Assembly: GCA_943371245.1 (NCBI GenBank)
Contig: CALRTY020000014.1
Span: forward strand, 14,528-78,527
Direction of reading: 5' to 3'
Source: UBA5018 sp947463165
GTDB taxonomy: Bacteria; Cyanobacteriota; Cyanobacteriia; PCC-6307; Cyanobiaceae
DNA length: 64,000 nt
Position numbers and translations under genes: made by a program. Shown here in pieces: positions 42,530-51,088 of this stretch. Positions within the stretch are counted from its first letter, which is position 1, and the number at the start of each line of letters is the position of its first letter. Under the pieces are notes generated by a model that saw only the letters and a program-made list of their open reading frames with translations, had not been told where the DNA came from and made no database searches.

Positions 42530-43549
42530 TCAGAGATGGAATCTAGGGAAAGCGGCGCCCAGCAGAGCGAGCAGCTGGTTTTGCAGCAGCTCGGCCTGGG
42601 GCGAGCGAGCCAGCAACAGCAGCAGACAGATGCCAAACAAATAGAGGATCGACCAGCGGAACAGGTCGCGGGCCGGCTGCACCTGCTCAGGATCGCGACC
42701 TAAACGGCCACAGAGCTGCAGCAGGCGGCTGTTGAAGGGCAGCAGCAGCAAGCCATAAAAAATGCCACCGCTGGGTAGAGCCAGCACTCCAAACAGGCTG
42801 AGCAGCACGGTGAGCCGCCCGTAATGCGCGATGGCCCGGGCGGTCACCGCCACGCCCCGCACCACCGGCAGCATCGGAATGCCCACGGCCCGGTAGTCAT
42901 CGCGAAGCAGCAGGGCCAGGGACCAGAAATGGGCGGGAGTCCAGACCGTCACCAGGCTGAACAGCCACCAACCGGCCCAGGAGAGGCCGCCGCTGGCGGC
43001 GGCGACCCCCACCAGGGGAGGAATGGCGCCAGCCACGCCACCGATGACGATGTTCTGGGGCGTGCGGGGCTTGAGCAGGGCGGTGTAGAGCAGCACGTAG
43101 CTGCACAGCCCGAGCAGCGACAGGCTGGCGGCCAGGGCATTAACTCCCCACACCAGCACTGCTACAGCGGCGGCGGTGAGACCGATCGCCATGGCGAAGG
43201 CCTGGCGCTGGGCCAGGCGACCCGAGGGCAGGGCACGACGGCTGGTGCGCTGCATGCGGCCGTCCAGTTCCTGCTCCCAGAGGCAATTGAGCACCCCGGC
43301 GGCGGCGGCGGCCAGGCTGCCGCCCACCAGGGAGCAAATGATGGTGCCGGCGGGCACCGGCCAGCCATCACTGACGGCCATGCCGGCCAGGGTGGTGGCC
43401 AGCAACAGGGGGATCAGCCTCGGTTTGGCCACCTCCAGCCAGGCGGGCAGGCGCCGCGAACGGGGCTGGGCCCTGGCACCCTCGGCACCTGGGGGCTCGG
43501 GGGGCGCCGGCGCCGGGATGGGGACTGCAGGTAAGGAGGCACTAACCAC
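42530..43549 (-). CDS. ctaB: Protohaem IX farnesyltransferase (haem O synthase)
   Basis: CtaB attaches a farnesyl group to protohaem, giving haem O for cytochrome oxidase. The 339-residue membrane protein has about eight to nine helices and the prenyltransferase motifs NCLWEQELDGRMQRTSRRAL (DxxxD region) and LLLRDDYRAVGIPMLPVV, with GGVAGAIPPLVG and VWTPAHFWSLALLLRDDYRA. The N-terminal roughly 35 residues are Pro/Ala-rich. It overlaps the end of ctaA by 8 bases, and is followed by the ABC-2 transporter genes. Confidence 0.95.
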   Translation of the reverse strand: MVSASLPAVPIPAPAPPEPPGAEGARAQPRSRRLPAWLEVAKPRLIPLLLATTLAGMAVSDGWPVPAGTIICSLVGGSLAAAAAGVLNCLWEQELDGRMQRTSRRALPSGRLAQRQAFAMAIGLTAAAVAVLVWGVNALAASLSLLGLCSYVLLYTALLKPRTPQNIVIGGVAGAIPPLVGVAAASGGLSWAGWWLFSLVTVWTPAHFWSLALLLRDDYRAVGIPMLPVVRGVAVTARAIAHYGRLTVLLSLFGVLALPSGGIFYGLLLLPFNSRLLQLCGRLGRDPEQVQPARDLFRWSILYLFGICLLLLLARSPQAELLQNQLLALLGAAFPRFHL

Positions 43550-44801
43550 TGATCAACTCCTGAACATGGGTCAAGTTCTGGGCAGGGCTCAAAGTTTGGA
43601 CAGGGCTCAAATCCCTGGCTGAGCTGGCCAGGCTGCGACTCCAGGCCGCCGCCAGCAGGGCCACCAGCAGGGCCGCCACCAGCTGATGGGCCACCACGAT
43701 CGCTGGCAGAGCCAGCTGGGAACGCAGGCTGGCCAACCCCAGGCCGATTTGAACCGCCACCAGAGCACCGGCGGCCAGGGTCAAAGCCCGCAACTGGCCC
43801 TGGCCCTTAGGCAGAGCCAGGGAAGCCAGGGCCGCGATGCACACACTGGCGGCCACCGGCATGGCCGCGGCTCGATGCAACCCCAGCCAGATGCAGGCTT
43901 CCCCGGCGGCCAGGCAGCGATCCGCCGCCCATTGACTGGCCATGGCGCCCCCCAGGAGGGCCTGGCCAGCCACCGCCAGCAGGGCGAACAGCAACAGCGC
44001 CCGCCACCAGCGCGGCAGCTCAGCTGTAACGACGCTCCCTGGCGCGGCGATGCATAGGGCCAGCCGCTGATGCAGACCACTGATCAGCGCCACCAACAGC
44101 AGCGCCAGGGCCAGGTGGGCGGTAACCACGGCACTGGGCAGCAGCTGGGTCACGGTGAGGGCGCCCAGGGTTGCCTGCATCACCACCAACAGCAGGGCTA
44201 GCAAGGCCAGAGGTGCCAGCCAGGGCGGTAACCGCCGCCGCTGCAGCCCTGCCACGGCGGCCAGCACCAGCAGGGCGACGGCAACGCAAAAAGCGTCTAA
44301 GCGATGGAACCACTCCAGGAATACCTGCATGGTCATCGAGCTCACCGGTAGCAGCTGGCCGTAGCAGAGGGGCCAATCGGGGCAGGCCAGGCCTGCCTCC
44401 ATCACCCTGGTGGCGCCGCCGATCGCCACCAGGGCCAGCAGGGCCACCACCAGATGGCCCGTAAGCAGCGCCAGGCGAGCCAGCAAAGGCGAAGCTGCCG
44501 CGTCAACAGGCTCTACCAGATCAATGGGCGTTACCGGAGCAGCTGGCTCTACCAGAGGAGCTGGCTCTACCAGAGCAGCCGGCGCTAAACCATCTGGCGC
44601 TAGACCATCCGGCGCCACTAGATCAACAGGTCCCATCAGATCAGCAGGTGCTGCAGATGCGGCCGGTTTTGGCGGAACTGCCGGTTTTGATGGCACGGCC
44701 GCTGTTGCAATAGCTACAGCTGTTTGCGGAGCAGCCGGCAGCCCCGCAGCAATCGGCAACCCCTGGTTAGGCTTGCGCCCCATCCGCAGCTGCTCCGACA
44801 A
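43542..44801 (-). CDS. ctaA: Haem A synthase CtaA/COX15 with long N-terminal extension
   Basis: CtaA oxidises haem O to haem A. The C-terminal roughly 310 residues are the eight-helix haem A synthase fold with ATRVMEAGLACPDWPLCYGQ, VFLEWFHRLDAFCVAVALLV, LGALTVTQLLPSAVVTAHL and VVAHQLVAALLVALLAAAW; the His residues are haem ligands. Before it is an unusual extension of about 85-100 residues (SKPAVPPKPAASAAPADLMG, GLAPDGLAPAALVEPAPLVE), low in complexity and encoded by roughly 15-nt repeats. A start further downstream, near ASPLLARLALL, cannot be excluded. It is divergent from ctaC by 139 bp. Confidence 0.9.
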   Translation of the reverse strand: MSEQLRMGRKPNQGLPIAAGLPAAPQTAVAIATAAVPSKPAVPPKPAASAAPADLMGPVDLVAPDGLAPDGLAPAALVEPAPLVEPAAPVTPIDLVEPVDAAASPLLARLALLTGHLVVALLALVAIGGATRVMEAGLACPDWPLCYGQLLPVSSMTMQVFLEWFHRLDAFCVAVALLVLAAVAGLQRRRLPPWLAPLALLALLLVVMQATLGALTVTQLLPSAVVTAHLALALLLVALISGLHQRLALCIAAPGSVVTAELPRWWRALLLFALLAVAGQALLGGAMASQWAADRCLAAGEACIWLGLHRAAAMPVAASVCIAALASLALPKGQGQLRALTLAAGALVAVQIGLGLASLRSQLALPAIVVAHQLVAALLVALLAAAWSRSLASSARDLSPVQTLSPAQNLTHVQELISG

Positions 44802-44940
44802 TGGAATTGGCTTAAGTTAGCCAGATCCAGCAGGCAGACGAATGGCGATTCCCTAACATCTCAGAACAAAAATCAAATCGCAGCACTAGCGGCCAGCGCC
44901 GCAGCATACCCTGTAAACACCCTTTTGTTAGATCCTACCG

Positions 44941-45819
44941 ATGCGGCGCGCCGCCGGCCTTGCTCTAGCCACCATCGCCCTAATCGCCATGGGGATATGG
45001 ATTGGTTTTAACGTAAATTTGTTGCCAGTCGTTGCCAGTGCCAATGCGCCGGTGTACGATGATCTTTTCAAGCTGCTATTTAGCATCGGCATTATTCTGT
45101 TTGCCGGCATCGCAATAGTGCTGGTTTACAGCTTGTTTAAATTTCGCCGCCGCGTGGGAGACCAGGGTGATGGCCTGGCCATAGAGGGCAACCTGCCCCT
45201 GGAGATTGTCTGGACCGCCATCCCAGCGGTGGTGGTGCTGTTTATCGGCATCTATAGCTATGACATCTACGAGCGCATGGGGGGCATGACCTCCTTTCAT
45301 GACCACAGCGCCATGCTCGCCGGTGCGACCGACAACGCCAGTGGCATCGGCGCAGAGCTTGCCTCAAATGTAGAGGTCAAAGCCCATCCTGAAATCGCAA
45401 ATTCAGAGCAGGGCAAGCGCTATTGGGCCGGAATCGCTTCGATGGATGACCCCGATAACAAAACATTACCAGTGGATGTCACGGCGATGCAATTCGCCTT
45501 CATCTTTCACTACCCTGAGGGCAATATAACCAGTGGTGAACTGCATGTGTCGGCAGGTCAGCCTGTGCAGTTGCGCATGGAGGCCCGCGATGTGATCCAC
45601 GCTTTTTGGGTGCCCCAGTTCCGCCTCAAGCAGGACATCATCCCAGGCCAGCCCACCCTGCTCTCGTTCACGCCCACCAAGCCGGGCACCTATCCAATCG
45701 TCTGCGCCGAACTTTGCGGCCCCTACCACGGAGGCATGCGCACCAACGTGGTCGTACATGATCCGGACAGCTTCCAGACCTGGCTCGATCAAAACCGTCA
45801 ACCCGCCATCAGCACCTAG
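44941..45819 (+). CDS. ctaC: Cytochrome c oxidase subunit II
   Basis: Subunit II carries the binuclear CuA centre that accepts electrons from cytochrome c or plastocyanin. The 292-residue protein has a signal/anchor, two membrane helices (IGIILFAGIAIVLVYSLFKF and LEIVWTAIPAVVVLFIGIYS) and a soluble domain. That domain has VIHAFWVPQFRLKQDIIPGQ and the CuA motif VCAELCGPYHGGMRTNVVVH, with both Cys, both His and the Met visible. It is first in ctaC-ctaD-ctaE, divergent from ctaA-ctaB. Confidence 0.97.
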   Translation: MRRAAGLALATIALIAMGIWIGFNVNLLPVVASANAPVYDDLFKLLFSIGIILFAGIAIVLVYSLFKFRRRVGDQGDGLAIEGNLPLEIVWTAIPAVVVLFIGIYSYDIYERMGGMTSFHDHSAMLAGATDNASGIGAELASNVEVKAHPEIANSEQGKRYWAGIASMDDPDNKTLPVDVTAMQFAFIFHYPEGNITSGELHVSAGQPVQLRMEARDVIHAFWVPQFRLKQDIIPGQPTLLSFTPTKPGTYPIVCAELCGPYHGGMRTNVVVHDPDSFQTWLDQNRQPAIST

Positions 45820-45828
45820 GCCCCGCCC

Positions 45829-47466
45829 ATGACAATCGCCAATCCCAACGATTTCAACGAGCCGCTCCAACCCAGCGGCTGGCTGCGCTACTTCAGCTTC
45901 AGCCTCGACCACAAGGTCATCGGTATCCAGTACCTGGTTTGTGGGTTTCTTTTTTATCTGATTGGCGGCGCCCTGGCTGGGGTGATCCGCGTTGAGCTGG
46001 CCAGTCCGATATCGGATTTTGTTAGCAGAGATACCTACAACGAGGTACTCACCCTCCACGGCACAATCATGATCTTTCTCTGGATCGTGCCCGTGGTGAA
46101 TGGAGGTTTTGGCAATTACCTCATACCCTTTTATGTGGGCGCCCGGGATATGGCCTTTCCCCGGCTCAATGCCGTGGCCTTCTGGATGATTCCCCCGGCG
46201 GGCATGCTGCTAATCAGCAGTTATTTCCTGGCCGGAGCTGCCGCCCAATCAGGCTGGACCGCCTACCCACCCCTGAGTCTCACCACCCCTGCCGCCGGCC
46301 AAGTGGTTTGGATTTTGAGCGTGTTGCTACTGGGGGGCAGCTCGATCTTTGGGGCGATCAACTTCATCGCCACCGTGCTCAAGCTACGCCGGCCGGGCCT
46401 TAAGTTGATGCAGTTGCCGATGTACTGCTGGGCAATGCTGGGCACCAGCATTCTGGCGGTGCTATCAACCCCAGTGCTGGCGGGCACTTTGATTCTGCTG
46501 AGTTTTGACATCATTGCCCACACCGGCTTCTTCAACCCCAGCCTCGGGGGCAACGTGGTGGTGTATCAGCACCTGTTCTGGTTCTATTCGCACCCTGCCG
46601 TATACATAATGGTGCTGCCAGCCTTTGGTCTGGTCAGCGAAATTCTGCCGGTGCACGCCCGCAAACCGCTATTCGGCTACGTCACCATGGTCTATTCGAT
46701 CATGGCGATTGTATTTCTGGGCTTGATCGTATGGGCACACCATATGTTCACCAGCGGCACTCCCCCCTGGATGCGGTTATTTTTTACCATCGCCACCTCC
46801 TTCATCGCGGTGCCAACCGGGATCAAGTTCTTTAATTGGCTGGCCACACTTTGGGGCGGTCGCATTTCCCTGAACAGCGCCATACTCTTCGCCTGTGCCT
46901 TTATTTTGAATTTCGTATTCGGCGGCATCACTGGCGTAGCGCTTGCCCAGGTTCCCTTTGATATCCACGTGCACGACACATACTTCGTAGTCGGCCATTT
47001 TCACTATATTGTTTATGGTGGCACGGTGTTTGTAATCTTCTCTTCCCTTTATCACTGGTACCCAAAATTCACCGGAAGGCTGCTCAATGAAGACCTGGGC
47101 CGCCTGCATTTCCTGCTCACCTTCATTGGCTTCAACCTCTGCTTCTTGCCCCAGCATTGGCTTGGTCTCAATGGCATGCCCCGTCGGGTGGCCGAATACG
47201 ACCCCGCCTTCACCACCCTCAATCAGATCAGCAGCGTTGGGGCCCTGTTGATGGCCATCAGCACCCTGCCGCTATTGATAAATGTGGTGGTTACTGCCTT
47301 TAAAGGCGAGATCGCCGGCGACAATCCCTGGAACGCCCTCACTCCAGAATGGCTCACCAGTTCGCCACCTCCAGTGGAGAACTGGCCTGGGGAAGCCCCA
47401 TTGGTTAAAGAGCCCTACGGCTACGGCCATACCGAACCCGCCCTTGCACAGGAGGCCACCCCATGA
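45829..47466 (+). CDS. ctaD: Cytochrome c oxidase subunit I
   Basis: Subunit I holds low-spin haem a and the haem a3-CuB site where O2 is reduced. The 545-residue membrane protein has DHKVIGIQYLVCGFLFYLIG, LTLHGTIMIFLWIVPVVNGG, the CuB/Tyr region QHLFWFYSHPAVYIMVLPAF with the His-Pro-Glu analogue, and HVHDTYFVVGHFHYIVYGGT with haem-ligand histidines. Length is typical. It is 9 bp after ctaC and overlaps ctaE by 4 bases. The C-terminal tail (WLTSSPPPVENWPGEAP) is cyanobacterial. Confidence 0.97.
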   Translation: MTIANPNDFNEPLQPSGWLRYFSFSLDHKVIGIQYLVCGFLFYLIGGALAGVIRVELASPISDFVSRDTYNEVLTLHGTIMIFLWIVPVVNGGFGNYLIPFYVGARDMAFPRLNAVAFWMIPPAGMLLISSYFLAGAAAQSGWTAYPPLSLTTPAAGQVVWILSVLLLGGSSIFGAINFIATVLKLRRPGLKLMQLPMYCWAMLGTSILAVLSTPVLAGTLILLSFDIIAHTGFFNPSLGGNVVVYQHLFWFYSHPAVYIMVLPAFGLVSEILPVHARKPLFGYVTMVYSIMAIVFLGLIVWAHHMFTSGTPPWMRLFFTIATSFIAVPTGIKFFNWLATLWGGRISLNSAILFACAFILNFVFGGITGVALAQVPFDIHVHDTYFVVGHFHYIVYGGTVFVIFSSLYHWYPKFTGRLLNEDLGRLHFLLTFIGFNLCFLPQHWLGLNGMPRRVAEYDPAFTTLNQISSVGALLMAISTLPLLINVVVTAFKGEIAGDNPWNALTPEWLTSSPPPVENWPGEAPLVKEPYGYGHTEPALAQEATP

Positions 47467-48119
47467 CCACCAGCCCTGTTCAAACCGCCTCCGAGCCAAA
47501 CCCGAGCCCCAGCGGCCAGGCCAATGCTCCGCTGAGTATCGAGACCAGCGAGCTGCCGTTGGATCACAGCCATGGCGCCCATCTAGATGTGAGGATGTTT
47601 GGCCTGGCCACCTTCCTGGTGGCCGATGGCATGACTTTTGCCGGATTCTTCGCCGCCTACCTCACCTTCCGTGCGGTTAATCCCCTGCCACCCGGCAGCA
47701 ACTACGAACTTGAACTAATTCTGCCCACCATCAACACGGTAATACTAATCATTAGCAGCTTCACCTTCCATCGTGCCGGTAAAGAGTGCCGCGCCGATCG
47801 GCTTGGTGCCAGTCGCTTGTGGCTGGCGATCACCGGGGCCCTGGGGGCCGCATTCCTGGCGGGCCAGATGGTGGAATACTTTTCCCTGCCATTTGGCCTC
47901 ACCGAAAACCTGTTCGCCAGCACCTTCTATGCTCTCACGGGCTTCCATGGCCTTCACGTCACCCTTGGCGTGATCTGCATCGCCATCGTGGCCCTGCAGA
48001 CCCATCGAGGCGGGCAAGTGACGGCGGCTAATCACTTCGGACTGGAGGCCGCCGAGCTCTACTGGCACTTCGTGGATGTTATCTGGGTGGTGCTGTTCGG
48101 ACTGCTCTACCTGCTCTAA
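47463..48119 (+). CDS. ctaE: Cytochrome c oxidase subunit III
   Basis: Subunit III stabilises the oxidase and proton uptake. The 218-residue protein has about five helices (DVRMFGLATFLVADGMTFAG, LILPTINTVILIISSFTFHR, LWLAITGALGAAFLAGQMVE) and the signature TFYALTGFHGLHVTLGVICI followed by AAELYWHFVDVIWVVLFGLL. The family Glu in the HFxD region corresponds to AAELYWH. It is the last gene of the ctaCDE operon; its ATG overlaps the ctaD TGA. A cccccggggg palindrome lies 12 bp after the stop. Confidence 0.95.
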   Translation: MTTSPVQTASEPNPSPSGQANAPLSIETSELPLDHSHGAHLDVRMFGLATFLVADGMTFAGFFAAYLTFRAVNPLPPGSNYELELILPTINTVILIISSFTFHRAGKECRADRLGASRLWLAITGALGAAFLAGQMVEYFSLPFGLTENLFASTFYALTGFHGLHVTLGVICIAIVALQTHRGGQVTAANHFGLEAAELYWHFVDVIWVVLFGLLYLL

Positions 48120-48234
48120 CCAGCCCTGATCCCCCGGGGGCTAGGGGCTCCGATCGCCCCTTCGGCAAGACGATTCGCGGTTATTTCACCAAAAGACCCT
48201 GCAGCTGCCTCCAGCATCTAGACACAATTACTTT

Positions 48235-48921
48235 ATGGTGATGCAAACATCCCGCACTATGGCTACAGGCAACGGCTGGGGAGGCGAATCGTCGGGCAGC
48301 AAGCCCCTGGTGGGCAAAGCGCTGCTGGATCGGGCCCGCTCGCTGAGTAACCGGCCGGAAGAGCAGATTGCCCGCGCCTGTGGCTATGTGGGCCCCAGTG
48401 GCCGAGTGCTGCGCAAGAGCTTCTACCGCGCCCTGGTGGAGGCCAAGGGCTACCAACTGCCCAGCACCGCTGCCCCCAGCGCTGGCACCGGCTCAAGCTC
48501 TGGGGGCAGCGGTGCTGGCAAGGGGCGCCAGGCTGAGTACCGCACAAGGGTGCATGGCAACGGCAATCTGCTGATTGGCCATGCCTATACCCGCCGCATG
48601 GGCCTCGAACCTGGCGACGAGTTCCATATCGAACTGCACCCGGAAACCGGAGCCATCTGGCTGGTACCACTGGAGCCAGGCGAGGCCAGCGCCATTGCCC
48701 AACAGCTGCTAGAAGATGGCAGCGAACTCGATGATGATGACAACGAAGAAGATACAGCCGAAGAAATTGATGAGGAGGCTGACAAAGAAACTGACGAGAT
48801 AGTTGACAAAATAGTTGAAGAGATAGACGACGAGATGGTTGGTGGGGAAGATTTTGTTAATACGAACTCGGAAAGCAACTTGAACGCAGGCAATGGGCAC
48901 CAGTCAAAGACGGACGCATAA
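48235..48921 (+). CDS. cyAbrB-type transcriptional regulator with acidic C-terminal tail
   Basis: The 228-residue protein matches cyanobacterial AbrB regulators: PLVGKALLDRARSLSNRPEE, QIARACGYVGPSGRVLRKSF, RALVEAKGYQL, then a Gly/Ser linker and GRQAEYRTRVHGNGNLLIGH with AYTRRMGLEPGDEFHIELHP, the swapped-hairpin DNA-binding domain. In the family this domain ends the protein (about 130 residues). Here a further 75 residues follow, highly acidic with 5-residue periodicity (EEIDEEADKETDEIVDKIVE). cyAbrB proteins act in carbon/nitrogen gene control. An ATG at 48259 is an alternative start. It follows ctaE by 115 bp. Confidence 0.85.
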   Translation: MVMQTSRTMATGNGWGGESSGSKPLVGKALLDRARSLSNRPEEQIARACGYVGPSGRVLRKSFYRALVEAKGYQLPSTAAPSAGTGSSSGGSGAGKGRQAEYRTRVHGNGNLLIGHAYTRRMGLEPGDEFHIELHPETGAIWLVPLEPGEASAIAQQLLEDGSELDDDDNEEDTAEEIDEEADKETDEIVDKIVEEIDDEMVGGEDFVNTNSESNLNAGNGHQSKTDA

Positions 48922-49128
48922 ACCCCATTCCCAGGCGAATACATCTGCCAAAACATTCTTTTTGTCTATCTTTTGTTTATCTTTTATCTATCTGTTTGGC
49001 GGGCGAGCTGTGATCTAGTGAGGCTCTGGGCAACCGATAATTCGTTGCCCCAGCTAGCTGAGATCTTTGCGGCAGCAGGGCTACATTGGTTGTGGCTCGG
49101 TTTTTTCAGAGATTCCCTGGAGTGTGGC

Positions 49129-49547
49129 ATGCACCTTTGCTATCTATCGCACGGCACACTGGATTCCAAGAATCTCGATCGAGAAAACAATTTTATACCG
49201 AGTTTCTCGGGCTTGAGGTTATCCGCACCAGCCCCATGTCACTCTTGATCCGACTCGGCGGCAACAACACGATCGCCGTAGTTGAACAGAAGCGCAGTAG
49301 TGATGTTATGTCTCTGTTTAATCACAATGGTTTAGACGTCGAAACTCAAGCCGAGGTTGACGAGTGTCATCGTGTTGTTATAGAGAATGCCGCCAAGTGG
49401 GATCTCAAAAAGATCGGTAAGCCTAATTTGCAACATGGCACCTACAGCTTTTACTTCTGGGACATGGACGACAACTGCTGGGAGATCCTCGCGAATCCTC
49501 CCGGCGGCTATGGCTGGCTCTTCGAGCGGGGCGAGCAACAGGGTTGA
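49129..49547 (+). pseudogene. Glyoxalase/VOC-family gene broken by frameshifts
   Basis: Two frames carry one VOC protein. From the ATG at 49129 one frame reads MHLCYLSHGTLDSKNLDREN; the other, from about 49180, reads RKQFYTEFLGLEVIRTSPMS, followed by LIRLGGNNTIAVVEQKRSSD and HGTYSFYFWDMDDNCWEILA to the stop at 49545-49547. The expected protein (PLLSI-HGTLDSKNLDR-KQFYTEFLGLEV) needs indels around 49150 and 49182. The frame without a shift has no ATG and scrambles about 12 residues between LLSIA and KQFY. This may be a real pseudogene or sequencing error. No operon partner. Confidence 0.7.
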
Positions 49548-49553
49548 TTGCGA

Positions 49554-50138
49554 TTAGATCGTGATCTGCTCGCGATGGAAGCTGGCGCTGAATACCAGTA
49601 GATCCACGCCGCTGAATAGAAAACTAATGCCCACCAGGATTCCCAGTACGGGCATCAAGCCGGCGGGGCTCATGCTCAAAATCAAGCCTCCCAGGGTAAG
49701 GGTTACAAGCCCATTGAGCAGGCCCCAGGCCCAGCCACTCACCTGGCGGTGGCTTAGGGAAACCACCACCGCCACCAGTCCCTCCACCAAAAAGACGATG
49801 CCGATGGCCAGGGTTAGGGAGATCACTGGCAGCAGTGAACTGAACGAACCCTTGGCCAGCTGCTGAATCATTGACACGCCAGCCACCAGGAACACGCTGG
49901 AGACCACCAGGCGCCAAAAACTCAGCCAGCGTCCCAGCTGCCTGGCACGCATCAGGTTGCTAACCCAACCCACCACACCGCCCACCAAAAAGGCCACCGC
50001 CACCACGGCCGTGATCACCCCGGAGCTGCGCACCGGGAAAACCAATGCCAATATCCCCAACACCAACATCAGCACCCCTTCAAAAAGGGTGAAGGCCTTC
50101 AAAGAAGCTGCGGCGACACTGCGGGAAGGGCTGGCCAT
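49554..50138 (-). CDS. HdeD-like membrane protein (DUF308)
   Basis: The 194-residue protein has six hydrophobic segments arranged as repeated pairs (LFEGVLMLVLGILALVFPVR, VITAVVAVAFLVGGVVGWVS, LSFWRLVVSSVFLVAGVSMI, LAIGIVFLVEGLVAVVVSLS, GLVTLTLGGLILSM, LGILVGISFLFSGVDLLVFS). This pattern is the HdeD/DUF308 family, linked to acid resistance in E. coli but mostly uncharacterised. It ends 7 bp after the convergent VOC gene. No signal peptide is separate from the first helix. Confidence 0.85.
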   Translation of the reverse strand: MASPSRSVAAASLKAFTLFEGVLMLVLGILALVFPVRSSGVITAVVAVAFLVGGVVGWVSNLMRARQLGRWLSFWRLVVSSVFLVAGVSMIQQLAKGSFSSLLPVISLTLAIGIVFLVEGLVAVVVSLSHRQVSGWAWGLLNGLVTLTLGGLILSMSPAGLMPVLGILVGISFLFSGVDLLVFSASFHREQITI

Positions 50139-50192
50139 CGCATCGAGCTGTTAATCGCCTTGAGGCTAGTCAATAAAATGGTGCTGGCCCAA

Positions 50193-50906
50193 TCAGCTGT
50201 AACCCTGGGAGTGCAACCAATTGGCGGTAAGCGGCGACTCCGTTGGCTTTCCCAAAGGCGTCTCTGCCGTCATACCCGCCCCGGGCAGCTGCTGGCGGAG
50301 ACCGGAGGCCAGCAGCCTTTCGGTGTACTTGGCCAGCAGGTCTGCCTCAAGATTGACCTCATCGCCGGGCTGCAACCGATGAAGGGTGGTAACAGCCCAG
50401 GTGTGGGGAATCACCGCCAGCCAAAACCGGCTGCCATCGGCGCCGCAGCCCGCCACGGTGAGGCTGATGCCATCCACCGCCACGCTGGCCTTCTCGCAGA
50501 TGTAGCGGCCGTAATCGGCTTGGCGCCAAGCCAGCTCCAACCGCCAGGAGGCGGGCTGCCGCTCGATCGCCCGCACCAGGCCGAGGCCATCCACATGACC
50601 GCTCACCAAATGGCCCCCGAGCCGGTCTGACAGCCGCAGGGCCGGTTCCAGGTTCACCCAGCCGCCTCGGTCGGCCTTGGCGGCCAAGCTTGTGCGGGCG
50701 AGGGTCTCCTCACTCACATCGGCGCGAAAACCGCCGCCATCCACCAGCAGGGCGGCCACGGTGAGACACACCCCATCCACCGACACACTGTCCCCCAGCT
50801 GCAGCGCAGCCGGGCCCCAAGCCGCCGTCGCCGCCTGCCAGCGCAGCACCACCCCGGAAGCGGCGCGCCCGATCCTGCCCGTGGCCTGCACCAGTCCGGT
50901 GAACAT
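50193..50906 (-). CDS. ribE: Riboflavin synthase, alpha subunit
   Basis: Riboflavin synthase dismutates two 6,7-dimethyl-8-ribityllumazines to riboflavin. The 237-residue product has the tandem lumazine-binding repeats: repeat 1 MFTGLVQATGRIGRAASGVV, SVDGVCLTVAAL, LEPALRLSDRLGGHLVSGHV; repeat 2 KASVAVDGISLTVAGC, WLAVIPHTWAVTTLHRLQPG and NLEADLLAKYTERLL. The C-terminus extends about 30 residues past the usual end. It starts divergently from the DUF151 gene with 182 bp between; no FMN riboswitch was recognised there. ribD lies 16 kb away. Confidence 0.95.
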   Translation of the reverse strand: MFTGLVQATGRIGRAASGVVLRWQAATAAWGPAALQLGDSVSVDGVCLTVAALLVDGGGFRADVSEETLARTSLAAKADRGGWVNLEPALRLSDRLGGHLVSGHVDGLGLVRAIERQPASWRLELAWRQADYGRYICEKASVAVDGISLTVAGCGADGSRFWLAVIPHTWAVTTLHRLQPGDEVNLEADLLAKYTERLLASGLRQQLPGAGMTAETPLGKPTESPLTANWLHSQGYS

Positions 50907-51088
50907 CGCAAAAACCTGCCACCATGGAGGTAGGCGTGCCCATGGCTGATGGCCACCATCATGCCCAGGCCAACACTCGGGCCGTCCATTTGGGCCGTCG
51001 GAGCGCCGCCTAGTGCCTCTGCCGGGGAGCAGACGCAGTTGCCAATGCCGATGAGAATGGCGATGGGCACCAAGCAGGAGATGGCTAC

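Noticed and set aside
50907..51088. FMN riboswitch between ribE and the nuclease-domain gene
   Set aside because: The conserved RFN words (agggtgaaattc-type and ccgacggt-type) were not found and ribE is transcribed away from this DNA.
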